Source: JBFGCA01 sp041567315 (GTDB lineage Bacteria; Acidobacteriota; Thermoanaerobaculia; Multivoradales; JAHEKO01). From it: a stretch of DNA of 64,000 nt. The DNA is taken from the NCBI GenBank assembly GCA_041567315.1, contig JBFGCA010000008.1:3657-67656 (forward strand). The letters run 5' to 3'. The notes beneath the pieces are model-generated. The model did not search any database. It was given only the letters and a program-made list of their open reading frames with translations, and was not told the DNA's origin. The translations under genes and the position numbers were made by a program. Below are positions 55,101 to 63,195 of the stretch, piece by piece. Within the stretch, counting starts at the first letter, position 1; each line of letters starts with the position of its first letter.

Positions 55101-55560
55101 CCCCTGGCTCCCCTTCCCCGGCCACTACACCCGCTACGGCGACGTCCGCGAGCTGCTCGCGACGGCCGACGACCGCTCGGTGATCCTCGGCCCCGGCGAC
55201 GAACTGCGGCTCGCCTTCGACGGCGCCGGCCTCGAGCCGCCGCCCCCCGGCTGGCGCCGCACGGTCTTCCTCGAAAGCCACGGCTGGGACAAGGACGCCG
55301 ACCGCAACACCTGGGAGGCCAAACAGCTCGAGCCGCTCCCCTTCCGGGCGATGAGCGGCTACCCCTACGGCCCCGGCGAGAGCTACCCCGACACCCCGCT
55401 CCACCGCCGCTACCGGGAGGAGTGGCTGACCCGGGTGGTGACCGGCACCGGTTCGATCCGGCCCACCGCCGCAGCGGCGGACACGGATGGAGCCGCTGCG
55501 AGCGAGCCCGCGGACGGGTCGGTCCGTGCCGGCCCGGCCGGGGCCACCACCCGGCGCTGA
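52126..55560 (+). CDS. Exported TPR / FG-GAP / ASPIC-UnbV protein
   Basis: The 1,144-residue product has a signal peptide (RTLHGFAFCALAAATLAAAP). TPR repeats occupy about 25-200 (ALELRNLGLAELENEQPGNA, AANLAIAALRQQKFEEASEW). An FG-GAP/VCBS propeller spans about 285-610, with at least seven calcium-loop motifs such as DFDGDRRTDLAW, DLDNDGKLDLVG, DLDRDGDLDLLV and DLDQDCDLDLVT. An ASPIC/UnbV-like segment lies at about 615-690 (LQVRLQGLDKGSSKNNFFGL, then GATLELR). A long C-terminal beta-rich region ends in a hydrophilic Ala-rich tail. It is divergent from the respiratory operon and has its own leaderless promoter. Its function is unknown; a surface or periplasmic binding platform is plausible. Confidence 0.88.
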   Translation: MRRTLHGFAFCALAAATLAAAPSEEALELRNLGLAELENEQPGNAEELFRRLVAMVPDDPLPAANLAIAALRQQKFEEASEWVGRALAKSPGDPRLLAIEAEIHLWSGQPQQALAVYRQAAAGAPRDPEIQYALLRQAANFPGDEATVAAGEALGRLMKLRPDNLVVMLQVGQQAVAAGDRAAATAAYLRIRELLWQAPGPAERLLEEILGKLEAGEPAAARVPAQRLENVLKVTPMFRETQRELATGIQGVPLVRFRDEPEPVVFGEPLEVRFRGARLAEGPAAAPVAADFDGDRRTDLAWLAGGQLVVRLATAGGGPPARLPAAGIAGLLAADLDNDGKLDLVGWGTERFELWKGDGAGGFTAASDSGLAGGAAAAAVIDFDIEGDLDLAAVGGKRGLELYRNALAGPLEAVGERTLPRPAPEDGTALIVSDLDRDGDLDLLVAHRGGLAWLDNLRQGTFVDRTHESGLAAAGAARAMASADLDNDGLPDLVTAGRGVKLYRNLGGRFGPWALGDKLRTSAEFSSVETFDADNDGRLDLAVGGPGGLAVLARRQGRFEFLPLEEAPSRVAAVLAADLDQDCDLDLVTAGPEGVHRLENLGGDANRCLQVRLQGLDKGSSKNNFFGLGATLELRAGRAYQFREATGDVTHFGIGRFAEVDLLRVVWTNGVPQNRLAPGAEPRIVEEQLLKGSCPFLYAWDGERVRFVTDLLWGAPAGLPVAPGVWAGADPSELVRVDGAAPRGGVWDLRITEELWEAAYFDLVRLWVVDHPEDVEVASSLKVVPGAQVPDRVHGTRGLRPVAAAVDAAGNDATARVAARDEIYADGWRASAYQGVAAKPWSFTFDLGEAPAGPVRLHLDGWIFPADASLNLAVAQRQGGPAPLPPRLEVETAAGWRTLLPSMGFPAGKTKTMVVDTPPLPAGARRLRIVSGQWLSWDRVAWSERPADAEPVVRTRLAPARADLAYRGFSAPVRESPNGPHLFDYARITSESPWLPFPGHYTRYGDVRELLATADDRSVILGPGDELRLAFDGAGLEPPPPGWRRTVFLESHGWDKDADRNTWEAKQLEPLPFRAMSGYPYGPGESYPDTPLHRRYREEWLTRVVTGTGSIRPTAAAADTDGAAASEPADGSVRAGPAGATTRR

Positions 55561-55591
55561 GCGCCTCCCTGACCTGGACAGCGCCGCGACC

Positions 55592-56473
55592 GTGGACCCC
55601 CGCCGGCAGCCTCCATCCGCCAGTCGCCCCCCGGTCGGCCCCGGCCCCCGGTGGCCGCGGCATCTGTGGCTCGGCCTGGCGCTGATCGCCTTCTCCTGGC
55701 CCGCCACCTGGCACCTGCCGGGGCTGCGCTCGCACTACCTGTTCTTCCCCCTCTGGCTGGGGTACGTCTTCACCGTCGACGCGCTGGTCCTGCGCCGCAG
55801 CGGCAGCTCGCTGCTCACGCGCGCGCCCCGCGACCTGGCGCGCCTGCTCGCCGCCTCGGTCCCCACCTGGTGGCTCTTCGAGGTCCTCAACTGGCGGCTC
55901 GGCAACTGGGTCTACCTGGGCCGCGACGAGGTCGGCGACCTCGAGTACGTCCTCTTCGCCTCGCTCGCCTTCTCCACCGTGCTGCCGGCGGTCTTCGAGA
56001 GCGCCGAGCTGCTGGGCACCTTCGGCTGGGTCGAGCGGCTGCGGGGGCGAAGAGCCCTCGATCCGAGCCCCGGGCTCCTGGCCGGCAGCTTCGCCCTCGG
56101 CGCCCTGATGCTCGTCCTGTTGCTCGCCTGGCCGCGGATCTTCTTCCCGCTGACCTGGCTGGCACTGCTCTTCCTGCTCGACCCGGTGGTCTACCGGCTG
56201 GGTCGCCCGTCGCTGCTGGCCCGGCTCGAGCGCGGCGACCGCCGGCTGCTGGTCGCGCTACCGCTGGCCGCTTTGCTCTGCGGCTTCTTCTGGGAGCTGT
56301 GGAACCTCCACGCCTACCCCAAGTGGGTCTACGAGATCCCCGTCCCCTGGCTCGACGTCGCCCACCTCTTCGAGATGCCGCTCCCCGGCTACCTCGGCTA
56401 TCTGCCCTTCGGTCTCGAGCTCTACCCCCTCACCCACCTGCTGCTGCGCCGCCCACCGGCCCTGCGGCCGTAG
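55592..56473 (+). CDS. Multi-pass membrane protein of unknown function
   Basis: This 293-residue protein is preferred from GTG 55592; an upstream ATG at 55487 would overlap the previous gene by 74 bp. About seven hydrophobic segments are visible, including LWLGLALIAFSWPATWHL, HYLFFPLWLGYVFTVDALVL, SFALGALMLVLLLAWPRIFF, LTWLALLFLLDPVVYRL and LVALPLAALLCGFFWELW. Aromatic-rich loops (YVLFASLAFST, YPKWVYEIPVPWLDV) and polar residues inside helices (FEVLNW, FWELWNLH) suggest an enzyme or pore. I do not recognise the family. It directly follows the TPR/FG-GAP gene and may be cotranscribed. Confidence 0.75.
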   Translation: MDPRRQPPSASRPPVGPGPRWPRHLWLGLALIAFSWPATWHLPGLRSHYLFFPLWLGYVFTVDALVLRRSGSSLLTRAPRDLARLLAASVPTWWLFEVLNWRLGNWVYLGRDEVGDLEYVLFASLAFSTVLPAVFESAELLGTFGWVERLRGRRALDPSPGLLAGSFALGALMLVLLLAWPRIFFPLTWLALLFLLDPVVYRLGRPSLLARLERGDRRLLVALPLAALLCGFFWELWNLHAYPKWVYEIPVPWLDVAHLFEMPLPGYLGYLPFGLELYPLTHLLLRRPPALRP

Positions 56474-56485
56474 GCGGAATCCGCT

Positions 56486-56878
56486 TCAGCAGGCGCCCGG
56501 CGTGCCGCCGGTGCCGGTCTCGAGGATCTCGAGGCGGTCGGGAGCGTTGGGCACCATGCACAGGAACTCGAAGGGGCCCTCGACCACCTCGTACGAGTGC
56601 GGGGCGCCGGCCGGGATGTAGAGCACGTCGTCGGGCCCCACCTCGTGGACCCGCTCGCCGATGGTCACCCGGGCGCGGCCGCGGAGCACGTACTGCTCGT
56701 GCTCGACGGCGTTGGTGTGCCGCGGCATGCCGCCGCCCTCGCCCATCCGGAAGCGCCGCATCGCGAAGTTCGGCGCCCCGTCGTCGGGGCCCAGCAGCAC
56801 CTGGGTCTCGGTGGCGCGCCCCGCGGGCACCCCTCGGGCGGGAACCTCGTCCGCGCGTTTGACCACCGGGCGACTCAT
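56486..56878 (-). CDS. Single-domain cupin protein
   Basis: This 130-residue cupin starts at ATG 56878 (MSRPVVKRADEVPARGVPAG). Cupin motif 1 is MPRHTNAVEHEQYVLRGRA, with metal-ligand-like His, His, Glu positions, and motif 2 is YIPAGAPHSYEVVEG. The tail FEFLCMVPNAPD ends in CAC-encoded Cys. Small cupins of this type often bind divalent metal and act as dioxygenases, isomerases or sensors; nothing here distinguishes them. A TATGCT -10 box 8 nt upstream predicts leaderless expression. Confidence 0.88.
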   Translation of the reverse strand: MSRPVVKRADEVPARGVPAGRATETQVLLGPDDGAPNFAMRRFRMGEGGGMPRHTNAVEHEQYVLRGRARVTIGERVHEVGPDDVLYIPAGAPHSYEVVEGPFEFLCMVPNAPDRLEILETGTGGTPGAC

Positions 56879-56886
56879 TGAAGCCC

Positions 56887-56892
56887 AGCATA
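56887..56892 (-). promoter_or_regulatory. -10 box of leaderless cupin promoter
   Basis: TATGCT on the minus strand ends 8 nt before ATG 56878. Confidence 0.55.
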
Positions 56893-57247
56893 TGTCAAGA
56901 GTGGAAGCTGCCGAGGCGGTGCACGAGTGGCCGCTCTTCCGACAAGCCAGGGAGGAGAGCTGGGTAAGAAGGGGCTCGCGGGCCGTCGCGTCGTCTGTGG
57001 CATGGCCGTGCACGCCGGGCTGGCGGCCACCGGACGTCTCGCTCCACTTGAACGCCGGAGATTGTCCGGTCGGCTCAGCGCCGTCGGTACCTGCGGTCCT
57101 CGGCTTAGCCGCTGCTTCGAGCGCATTGCCCGCGGGAATGGGTATCCTGTCACCGTGTTGCAGCGCGAGCCGTGATGGTTTCGTGAGAAATCGGAGCTAC
57201 GCTGAAGTCTCGCAGTTGATCTCACCTGGATTCGAGGAGGCGGTACG
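56893..57247. other. Divergent intergenic region
   Basis: About 355 bp between the cupin promoter and the beta-propeller gene. No credible gene was seen. Near the right end a TACGCT (57198-57203) could be the -10 box of the propeller gene, leaving a leader of about 36 nt with a GAGGAGG ribosome site before GTG 57248. The rest shows nothing recognisable. Confidence 0.4.
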
Positions 57248-58423
57248 GTGATCTCGAAAAGCTTCGGAAAAGCGCTGGGCGTAGTCCTCCTGGGGGGCTT
57301 TGTCGCGGTCGCGCTGGCCGGGCTGGGACCGGCGCCGGCGGAGGCGGCCGACGGGGCGGTGTACGTGATGACCAACGCGCGGTCGGACAACCGGATCGTG
57401 ATCTACGACCGCGCCGCGAACGGGATGCTGACCATGCGCGGCTCGGTGTCGACCGGCGGCCGGGGGAGCGGCGGGACCATCGATCCGCTGGCGTCGCAGG
57501 GGTCGCTGGTGCTGAGCGAGGACCAGCAGTGGCTCTACGCGGTCAACGCCGGCAGCGGCCAGATCTCGGTCCTCGAGGTCACCGGCGACGGGCTGGAGCT
57601 GGTGCAGGTCCTCCGCAGCCGCGGCACCTTCCCGGTCAGCCTCAGCGCGGTGGGCAACCGGCTCTACGTCCTCAACGCCATGGGCCGCACCCACGTCCAG
57701 GGGTTCCGAATCCGGGAGGACGGGACCCTCAAGCGGCTCGTCCGCTCGCGGCGCCTCGTGACCAGCGAGGTCACCGCCGACGGGAGGCCGCTGCACCCGG
57801 CCCAGGTCCAGATCAGCCCGCTGGGCGACTGGCTGGTGGTCGACGACGTGGCCACCAGCGAGATCCACGTCTGGGCACTCGACGGCCGCGGGCGGCCGAG
57901 CGTCGAGGCGACCGTCAATCCGTCGGCCGGCGGCGGCCCCTTCGGCTTCACCTTCTCGCGCAAGAAGTACCTGGTGGTCGGCGAGCTGTTCGGCGTCATG
58001 CCGCCCGGCACCGCCGGCGCCGGGGCGGTCTCCTCGTACAGCATCGCCGACGACGGCACGCTCGAGCCGATCAGCGCCTCGGTCCAGAACCGCCAGTCGG
58101 GGGTCTGCTGGATGGTCAGCGACGGCGGCCGCTTCGTCTACACCACCAACACCAACAGCGGCACCATGACCGCCTACCGGGTGCGCAAGAACGGCCGCCT
58201 CAACCAGCTGGCCGGCAACGGCATCTCCTTCCGCTTCCCGCGCCCGCCCAACGCCCTGCCCATCGACGTCGCCTCGGCCGACGGCTTCATCTACACCCTC
58301 AACACCGGCACCGGCACGGTCGGCATCTTCTCCCGCAGCCGCGGCTCCGGCCAGCTCACCTTCCTCGGCGAAGCCGGCGGCCTCCCGCCCCTCGCCGGGC
58401 TGCAGGGCATCGCGGCGCGGTAG
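57248..58423 (+). CDS. Exported lactonase-like beta-propeller protein
   Basis: This 391-residue protein starts at GTG 57248 after a strong GAGGAGG site. The signal peptide (ALGVVLLGGFVAVALAGLGPAP) is followed by a seven-bladed propeller of the 6-phosphogluconolactonase/YncE type. Repeated strands include GAVYVMTNARSDNRIVIYDR, WLYAVNAGSGQISVLEV, RLYVLNAMGRTHVQGFRI, RFVYTTNTNSGTMTAYRV and GFIYTLNTGTGTVGIFSR. Export makes a central-metabolism lactonase unlikely; such proteins usually act as periplasmic binding scaffolds. Confidence 0.85.
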   Translation: MISKSFGKALGVVLLGGFVAVALAGLGPAPAEAADGAVYVMTNARSDNRIVIYDRAANGMLTMRGSVSTGGRGSGGTIDPLASQGSLVLSEDQQWLYAVNAGSGQISVLEVTGDGLELVQVLRSRGTFPVSLSAVGNRLYVLNAMGRTHVQGFRIREDGTLKRLVRSRRLVTSEVTADGRPLHPAQVQISPLGDWLVVDDVATSEIHVWALDGRGRPSVEATVNPSAGGGPFGFTFSRKKYLVVGELFGVMPPGTAGAGAVSSYSIADDGTLEPISASVQNRQSGVCWMVSDGGRFVYTTNTNSGTMTAYRVRKNGRLNQLAGNGISFRFPRPPNALPIDVASADGFIYTLNTGTGTVGIFSRSRGSGQLTFLGEAGGLPPLAGLQGIAAR

Positions 58424-58478
58424 TTCGTCGGAGCCGGCGGGTGGGGGCCACGGGTCTGCTACAGTGGCCAAAGGCCAG

Positions 58479-58961
58479 GTGTTGCAGACTGCTCAGGTGA
58501 GACCCGCTTGCGGCCGGCGCGGGTGGATGGTGGCGCTGGTGATTGCGGGCTGCGGGCTGGCCTGTGGTGAAACCGCTGAGCCGGAATCGCGCGAGGAGCC
58601 GCCCGGCGAGGAGACAGGAGCCGGAGTGACCGACGACACCGTCAACGTGGCATTCATCCTCAAGGGGGAGGCGCGGTCGGCGGGGGCCAAGCAGGAGGTC
58701 GAGTCGATCGCCCGCGGGCTGGGGATGGAGCCCACCCGCGCCGGGGCGGCGACGATGACGCTCAAGGTTTCCAGGCAGCGGTTCGAGGAGTTGTTCGGCG
58801 GCCGGCCGCAGGAGGTGCCGGCGCTGCCGGCCAGCGCGCGCGACGCCGGGTCCCCGGCGGGCCACCGTTACGAGGAGGAGATCCCGGTGCCCGACGCGCT
58901 CTTGCGGTACGTCGAGTCGATCTCGGTCGAGCCCCCCGCCCGCCGGCTGGACGAGCCCTGA
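58479..58961 (+). CDS. Propeptide-like lipoprotein preceding a subtilisin-like protease
   Basis: About 160 residues. GTG 58479 is preferred because a TACAGT -10 box ends at 58465; GTG 58464 and GTG 58497 are alternatives. The N-terminus has a lipobox-like MVALVIAGCGLACG. After an acidic linker, residues of about 55-100 (ARGLGMEPTRAGAATMTLKV, then SRQRFEELFGGRP) align with the propeptide of the protease encoded next (LQRLGFKVTSQGRMTISVRG, then SRSLFERTFGTKL). The rest continues the prodomain pattern to IPVPDALLRYVESISVE. It could be a secreted inhibitor or chaperone for a protease. The gap to the protease gene is 57 bp. Confidence 0.65.
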   Translation: MLQTAQVRPACGRRGWMVALVIAGCGLACGETAEPESREEPPGEETGAGVTDDTVNVAFILKGEARSAGAKQEVESIARGLGMEPTRAGAATMTLKVSRQRFEELFGGRPQEVPALPASARDAGSPAGHRYEEEIPVPDALLRYVESISVEPPARRLDEP

Positions 58962-59018
58962 GGTCCGACCATGACTCTCGACTCCCCGGAACCTTGAACC
59001 CGTAGAGGAGGTGCCAAG

Positions 59019-60560
59019 ATGCCGGCCAGGAAGAAGAAGGCGCGAAGCAGACGGCGGCCCGCCGCGCGGAAGAGCGTCCGCAAGAAGAGCGCGGCCGCCG
59101 CCAAGCCGCCGTCGACGCTGTCGATCGCGGTCACCCTGCCGAGCCCCAAGCACGGCGTCGGGCCGACCAAGTTCGCCGCCCGGATGACCGCCTCGCTGGC
59201 CGAGGAGTTCAAGCCGGATCCCACCGTGCGCAGCAGCGCGCTCGCCGAGCTCCAGCGGCTGGGCTTCAAGGTCACCTCGCAGGGGCGGATGACGATCTCG
59301 GTGCGGGGCAGCCGCTCGCTGTTCGAGCGCACCTTCGGCACCAAGCTGAGCGCCTTCGTGCAACGCCGCGAGATGGCGGACGACGAGGCGTTCTTCTTCC
59401 CCGCCAAGGGCGCGCCGTGGAAGCCGCACTCGGGGCTGGCGGCGGTGATCGACGACGCCTACATCCAGTGGCCGCACATCTACATGACCGACCTGTTCAA
59501 GAGCACCGAGCCGTCGCCGATCCCGCCGCGGGTCGACTACCACCACCTGCGGGTGGCCGGCGACCTCAATTGGCTGCTCAACGTCGACAAGGTCCACCGC
59601 CAGGGCACCACCGGCCGCGGGGTGCGGGTGGCGATGATCGACAGCGGCTTCGCCCACAAGAGCCATCCCCACTTCGGGCGCCGCGGCTACCGCACCACCA
59701 CCGTGCTCGCCCCGGGCGCGACCGACGTCGACAAGGACGGCAGCAGCCACGGGACCGGCGAGTCGGCCAACCTGCTGGCGGTCGCCCCCGACGTCGAGTT
59801 CATCGGCGTCAAGCTCGACAACGAGCGCGGCGGCAAGGGCGCCAGCGTCCACGAGGGGTTCCTGGAGGCGATCCAGCACAACCCGCACGTGATCTCGGTC
59901 AGCATCGGGTTCGACATGTGCCCGAGCGACCTGTCGGGCCGGCGCACCAGCAACCAGCACCTGACCGAGCTGCCCAACAGCCTCAAGGCGCTGGAGGCCG
60001 AGATCCAGGCCGCGGTCGCCGACGGCACGGTGGTGGTCTTCTCGGCCGGCAACGGGCACGTCGCCTTCCCCGGCATGATGCCCGACGTGATCTCGGCCGG
60101 CGGCGCCTTCGTCGACGACAAGGGCGCGCTCAAGGCCTCGGACTACGCCAGCGGCTTCGTCAGCAAGATCTACGCGGGGCGGGTGGTGCCCGACTTCTGC
60201 GGGCTGGTGGGGATGCAGCCCCACGCCGACTACATCATGCTGCCGGTGCAGGCCAAGAGCCGCCAGGACGGCCGCGGGCACGACAAGACCGCCGACGACG
60301 ACGGCTGGGGGGTGTTCAGCGGCACCTCGGCGGCGGCGCCGCAGATCGCCGGGATCTGCGCCCTGCTGCTACAGAAGAGCCCCGGCCTGTCGCCGGCCGA
60401 CGTCAAGAGCGTGCTCAGCCGCACCGCGGTCGACGTCACCACCGGCAACGCCAACCCCCTGAGCAACGAGGACAAGGGTGGAGAAAAGGCGAAGGTCGGC
60501 CCCGACGCGGCGACCGGCACGGGCCTGATCGACGCCTTCGAGGCCTGGAAGCTGGTCTAG
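59019..60560 (+). CDS. Subtilisin-like serine protease (S8) without a signal peptide
   Basis: This 513-residue protein begins with a strongly basic stretch (PARKKKARSRRRPAARKSVR) instead of a signal peptide. Residues of about 35-155 form a propeptide resembling the pro-kumamolisin type (MTISVRGSRSLFERTFGTKL). The S8 catalytic triad is visible: Asp208 in VAMIDSGF, His244 in GSSHGTGES and Ser437 in FSGTSAAAPQIAG. The oxyanion Asn is in FSAGNGH. An AGAGGAGGTG ribosome site precedes ATG 59019. The combination of a prodomain with a basic, non-exported N-terminus is unusual. Confidence 0.88.
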   Translation: MPARKKKARSRRRPAARKSVRKKSAAAAKPPSTLSIAVTLPSPKHGVGPTKFAARMTASLAEEFKPDPTVRSSALAELQRLGFKVTSQGRMTISVRGSRSLFERTFGTKLSAFVQRREMADDEAFFFPAKGAPWKPHSGLAAVIDDAYIQWPHIYMTDLFKSTEPSPIPPRVDYHHLRVAGDLNWLLNVDKVHRQGTTGRGVRVAMIDSGFAHKSHPHFGRRGYRTTTVLAPGATDVDKDGSSHGTGESANLLAVAPDVEFIGVKLDNERGGKGASVHEGFLEAIQHNPHVISVSIGFDMCPSDLSGRRTSNQHLTELPNSLKALEAEIQAAVADGTVVVFSAGNGHVAFPGMMPDVISAGGAFVDDKGALKASDYASGFVSKIYAGRVVPDFCGLVGMQPHADYIMLPVQAKSRQDGRGHDKTADDDGWGVFSGTSAAAPQIAGICALLLQKSPGLSPADVKSVLSRTAVDVTTGNANPLSNEDKGGEKAKVGPDAATGTGLIDAFEAWKLV

Positions 60561-60592
60561 CAGCTAGCCGCCCGCGAACCTGTCGCGACGCC

Positions 60593-62131
60593 CTACTGCT
60601 CGACCAGCGTCACCTCGCCGACCACCGGCTGCGCCTCCGAGGCCGGAGTCCCGACGGGGGCGATGGTCAGGCTCGGCGAGCCGCCCAGCCGGCCGTCGGC
60701 CTCGAGCTGCTTGGCGAGGTCGGTGACGTCGAAGCTGTAGTAGGCGTCGTGCGACATGTCGTCGCCGTGGGCGCCGAAGCCGAAGAAGTTGAGGGTGCCC
60801 ACCAGGTGCTCGCCGCCCGCCGCCGGGTTGGTCCCGTCCGGCAGCCCGAGGTAGACGTGGTAGAGGACGCCCGGCTGGGCGTCGGTGGCGAGTCCCCGGG
60901 CCACCAGGTAGAGCCGCTTGTCCTCGAGGGCGCGGACCTGGTCGCCGAGCGGCGGCGCCGGCTGCTCGTCGAGCTCCGCAGGCGGTGGGGCGAGGGTCGC
61001 CCGCACGGCGCCGGCGGTCAGCGAGATCGGCTGCGCACGGGCCGCGGTGCGCGGCTGCACGACGACCGGCACGTCGTCCATCGGGGCGGGCGCCGGCGGG
61101 CACGGCGGCACCGGCTCGAGCCGGTCGTAGGTGTAGCCCAACGGCGCGATCGACGTGAAGTCGGCGGTCTTGCCGACCACCCGGTTGCCGTCGCGGTCGG
61201 CGAACACGAACTCCTGGTCGAGCCAGGCCGCGGTGCTGGGGTTGACCCGGCCGGCGGCGTTCCAGCTCGCCCACAGCCGGTCGATGTTGCAGTGGTGCAT
61301 CCAGAAGATCGGATCGCCGGCCGCCCAGGGGACCGAGCCCATGTTCTGACTGTCGCCCGTCAGCACGTGGATGTTGCCGTGGAGCCCGAAGTCGAGACGC
61401 CGGTTGAACCCCGGGATGACGCCCTGCTGGCTGTAGCCGCACTCCCCCAGCGCCGAGGTGCTGAGCGGATTGCCCGGCTCGCCCTGGTCGATCGCCTGTC
61501 CGGCGTTGACCCCCGAGTTGCGCTTGCCCACGAAGAGCGAGCCGAAGGTGGGGTCGCCGTCCTGGCGAAACTCGGGAGGAATGACGCCGTGGAGCGCCGG
61601 ATCGGCGACCGAGTAGTCCCAGTAGGGCAGCGTGAACTCGTCGTTGCCGCTGACCTGGCGGATTATCTGCTCGAAGAAGAAGACGTACATCCGGTGCCAG
61701 GGCAGGAAGTCGTCCTCCGGCGGACCGAAGTGGGCGCGGCAGGTGTTCCACATGTCGTTGGCGAGGTCGCGGTCCGGGCTCGCCGTCGGGTAGATGCGGG
61801 CGATCTCGCCCGCCTTGGTGCGGTCGTTGCGCACCGCGTGGGTGTACCACTGGAAGACCCAGCCCAGCGGGTCGCCCTCGGCGATCGCGGTCTTCATCTG
61901 GTTGACCGCCTGGGCGTAGATCTCGAGCATCGCCTGGCCCTCGGGGCTGCGGGTGTCGTGGCGGACGAGCGCGCCGGGTGAGGGACCGGTGCCGGTCGGC
62001 CCGGTGGGGCCTTCGCCCTCGACCCCGTTCGACCCGTTGCCGCCTCCGCCCCCGTTGCAGCCCGGGAGCCAGAGTGAGAGGGGAATGGCGGCGGTACCGC
62101 CGAGGAATGCACGGCGGGTGAGCTTCGACAT
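60593..62131 (-). CDS. Exported tyrosinase-like copper oxidase with C-terminal domain
   Basis: This 512-residue protein has a twin-arginine signal (TRRAFLGGTAAIPLSLWLPG) followed by Cys, so a Tat-exported lipoprotein is likely. The type-3 copper site shows CuA histidines in FQWYTHAVRND, CRAHFG and LPWHRMYVFFFE, and CuB histidines in LHGNIHVL and FWMHHCNIDRLW. Residues of about 370-512 form a separate beta domain ending GEVTLVEQ that corresponds to the C-terminal domain of polyphenol oxidases, which shields the active site until removed. The likely activity is phenol hydroxylation/oxidation. A sigma-70 promoter lies at 62256-62284, giving a 118-nt leader with an AAAGGAG site. Confidence 0.9.
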   Translation of the reverse strand: MSKLTRRAFLGGTAAIPLSLWLPGCNGGGGGNGSNGVEGEGPTGPTGTGPSPGALVRHDTRSPEGQAMLEIYAQAVNQMKTAIAEGDPLGWVFQWYTHAVRNDRTKAGEIARIYPTASPDRDLANDMWNTCRAHFGPPEDDFLPWHRMYVFFFEQIIRQVSGNDEFTLPYWDYSVADPALHGVIPPEFRQDGDPTFGSLFVGKRNSGVNAGQAIDQGEPGNPLSTSALGECGYSQQGVIPGFNRRLDFGLHGNIHVLTGDSQNMGSVPWAAGDPIFWMHHCNIDRLWASWNAAGRVNPSTAAWLDQEFVFADRDGNRVVGKTADFTSIAPLGYTYDRLEPVPPCPPAPAPMDDVPVVVQPRTAARAQPISLTAGAVRATLAPPPAELDEQPAPPLGDQVRALEDKRLYLVARGLATDAQPGVLYHVYLGLPDGTNPAAGGEHLVGTLNFFGFGAHGDDMSHDAYYSFDVTDLAKQLEADGRLGGSPSLTIAPVGTPASEAQPVVGEVTLVEQ

Positions 62132-62255
62132 CTCGGGGCTCCTTTCCCGGCCGGGTCTGCCCGCGGCCGTCGGCCGGCGCGACCTCTAGAACTGCTCGGC
62201 CGATCCCAAGCCGATCGACCGGCGCGCCAGGCGGCTGTTGAACTAAGCTGCCCGC

Positions 62256-62284
62256 AGACTAGACGAGGCGGGAGAGGCTGTCAA
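62256..62284 (-). promoter_or_regulatory. Canonical sigma-70 promoter of the tyrosinase gene
   Basis: On the minus strand TTGACA (62279-62284), a 17-bp spacer and TAGTCT (62256-62261). The start near 62249 leaves a leader of about 118 nt before ATG 62131, unlike the leaderless pattern elsewhere in the window. Confidence 0.75.
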
Positions 62285-62428
62285 CGGCCCGGTTCGACGC
62301 GAGCGCGGCGATGCCGGGGGCACGGGCGTCGACGCCACGCGGTTCCTGTCCACTACCCAGCGGGGAGTTCGCGAGCGATGCTTTGGTGGGCTCGCCGATC
62401 GGGCCCGGCGGCAGCCTTGCCCGGGCGG

Positions 62429-62998
62429 CTACTGAACGACCAGCTCGACGCGGCCGATGACCGGGCGGGCGCCCTCCGTCGGCGAGCCGGTGGCGCGGAT
62501 CGTGAGCTCGATGGCCTCCCCGATCAGACCGCGCTCACCGAGCGAGCGTACCGCCCTCGAAACCTCGAAGCTCTGCCAGTCGGCGGCCGGGCCGGGCGGC
62601 CGGGTGCCGCCGTCGACGGGGGTGGCGCCAAAGAAGTTGAGGCTGCCGACGTGCCGCGGGTCGTCGGTGGCCGGCTCGGCGCCGGCGGGCAGGCCGAGGT
62701 AGAGGTGAAAGAGCACTCCTGGCGGAGCGCTGGCGGAGAGGCCGCGCAGGACCAGGTAGAGCCGCCGATCCGGACCCAGCGCCTCGAGTTCGGCGGCGAG
62801 CGGACGGTCGCCGCTGGGTGCCAGCCGGACCCGCGACGGCAGCTCGGACAGCTCGATGGGGCCGGCGGCGACGGCGATCATCCCGTCATCTTCGGAGGCG
62901 GTGGCCACGGTGGCGCCCGGACCGGCACAGGCCAAGAAAGCCGGAGCGAGGGCGGCGACGGCAGTGAGCAGCAACCCTGGGATCCACCTCGCCTTCAT
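62429..62998 (-). CDS. Stand-alone tyrosinase C-terminal-domain lipoprotein
   Basis: This 189-residue protein from ATG 62998 has a lipoprotein signal (LLLTAVAALAPAFLACAG) and a single domain homologous to the C-terminal domain of the tyrosinase encoded next. Shared blocks are RLYLVLRGLSASAPPGVLFH, LYLGLPAGAEP, HVGSLNFFGATPVDGG and ARPVIGRVELVVQ, against RLYLVARGLATDAQPGVLYH, VYLGLPDGTNP, LVGTLNFFGFG and AQPVVGEVTLVEQ. There are no copper ligands. It may bind, inhibit or load copper into the enzyme in trans, like a caddie protein. The tyrosinase gene follows 297 bp downstream on the same strand. Confidence 0.8.
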   Translation of the reverse strand: MKARWIPGLLLTAVAALAPAFLACAGPGATVATASEDDGMIAVAAGPIELSELPSRVRLAPSGDRPLAAELEALGPDRRLYLVLRGLSASAPPGVLFHLYLGLPAGAEPATDDPRHVGSLNFFGATPVDGGTRPPGPAADWQSFEVSRAVRSLGERGLIGEAIELTIRATGSPTEGARPVIGRVELVVQ

Positions 62999-63183
62999 CG
63001 CTGGCGCTCTGGGAAGGGGCCGGCCGGAACCGGCGCTATCCTCAGCAACCAGCCCGCCCCGGCGGAAAATTCCGCTCCGGCCTTCCGGACGGCCGGCCGC
63101 CCAAGGGCGCCGCTCGGGCTCGCCGCCCGCAAGGGTGTCTGCCAGCGCCGCACCTCCAGCGGACCGCTCGTGCATCGATGCCT

Positions 63184-63189
63184 TAGGCT
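63184..63189 (+). promoter_or_regulatory. -10 box of leaderless endonuclease V-like gene
   Basis: TAGGCT ends 6 nt before GTG 63196. Confidence 0.5.
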
Positions 63190-63195
63190 GAGCGG

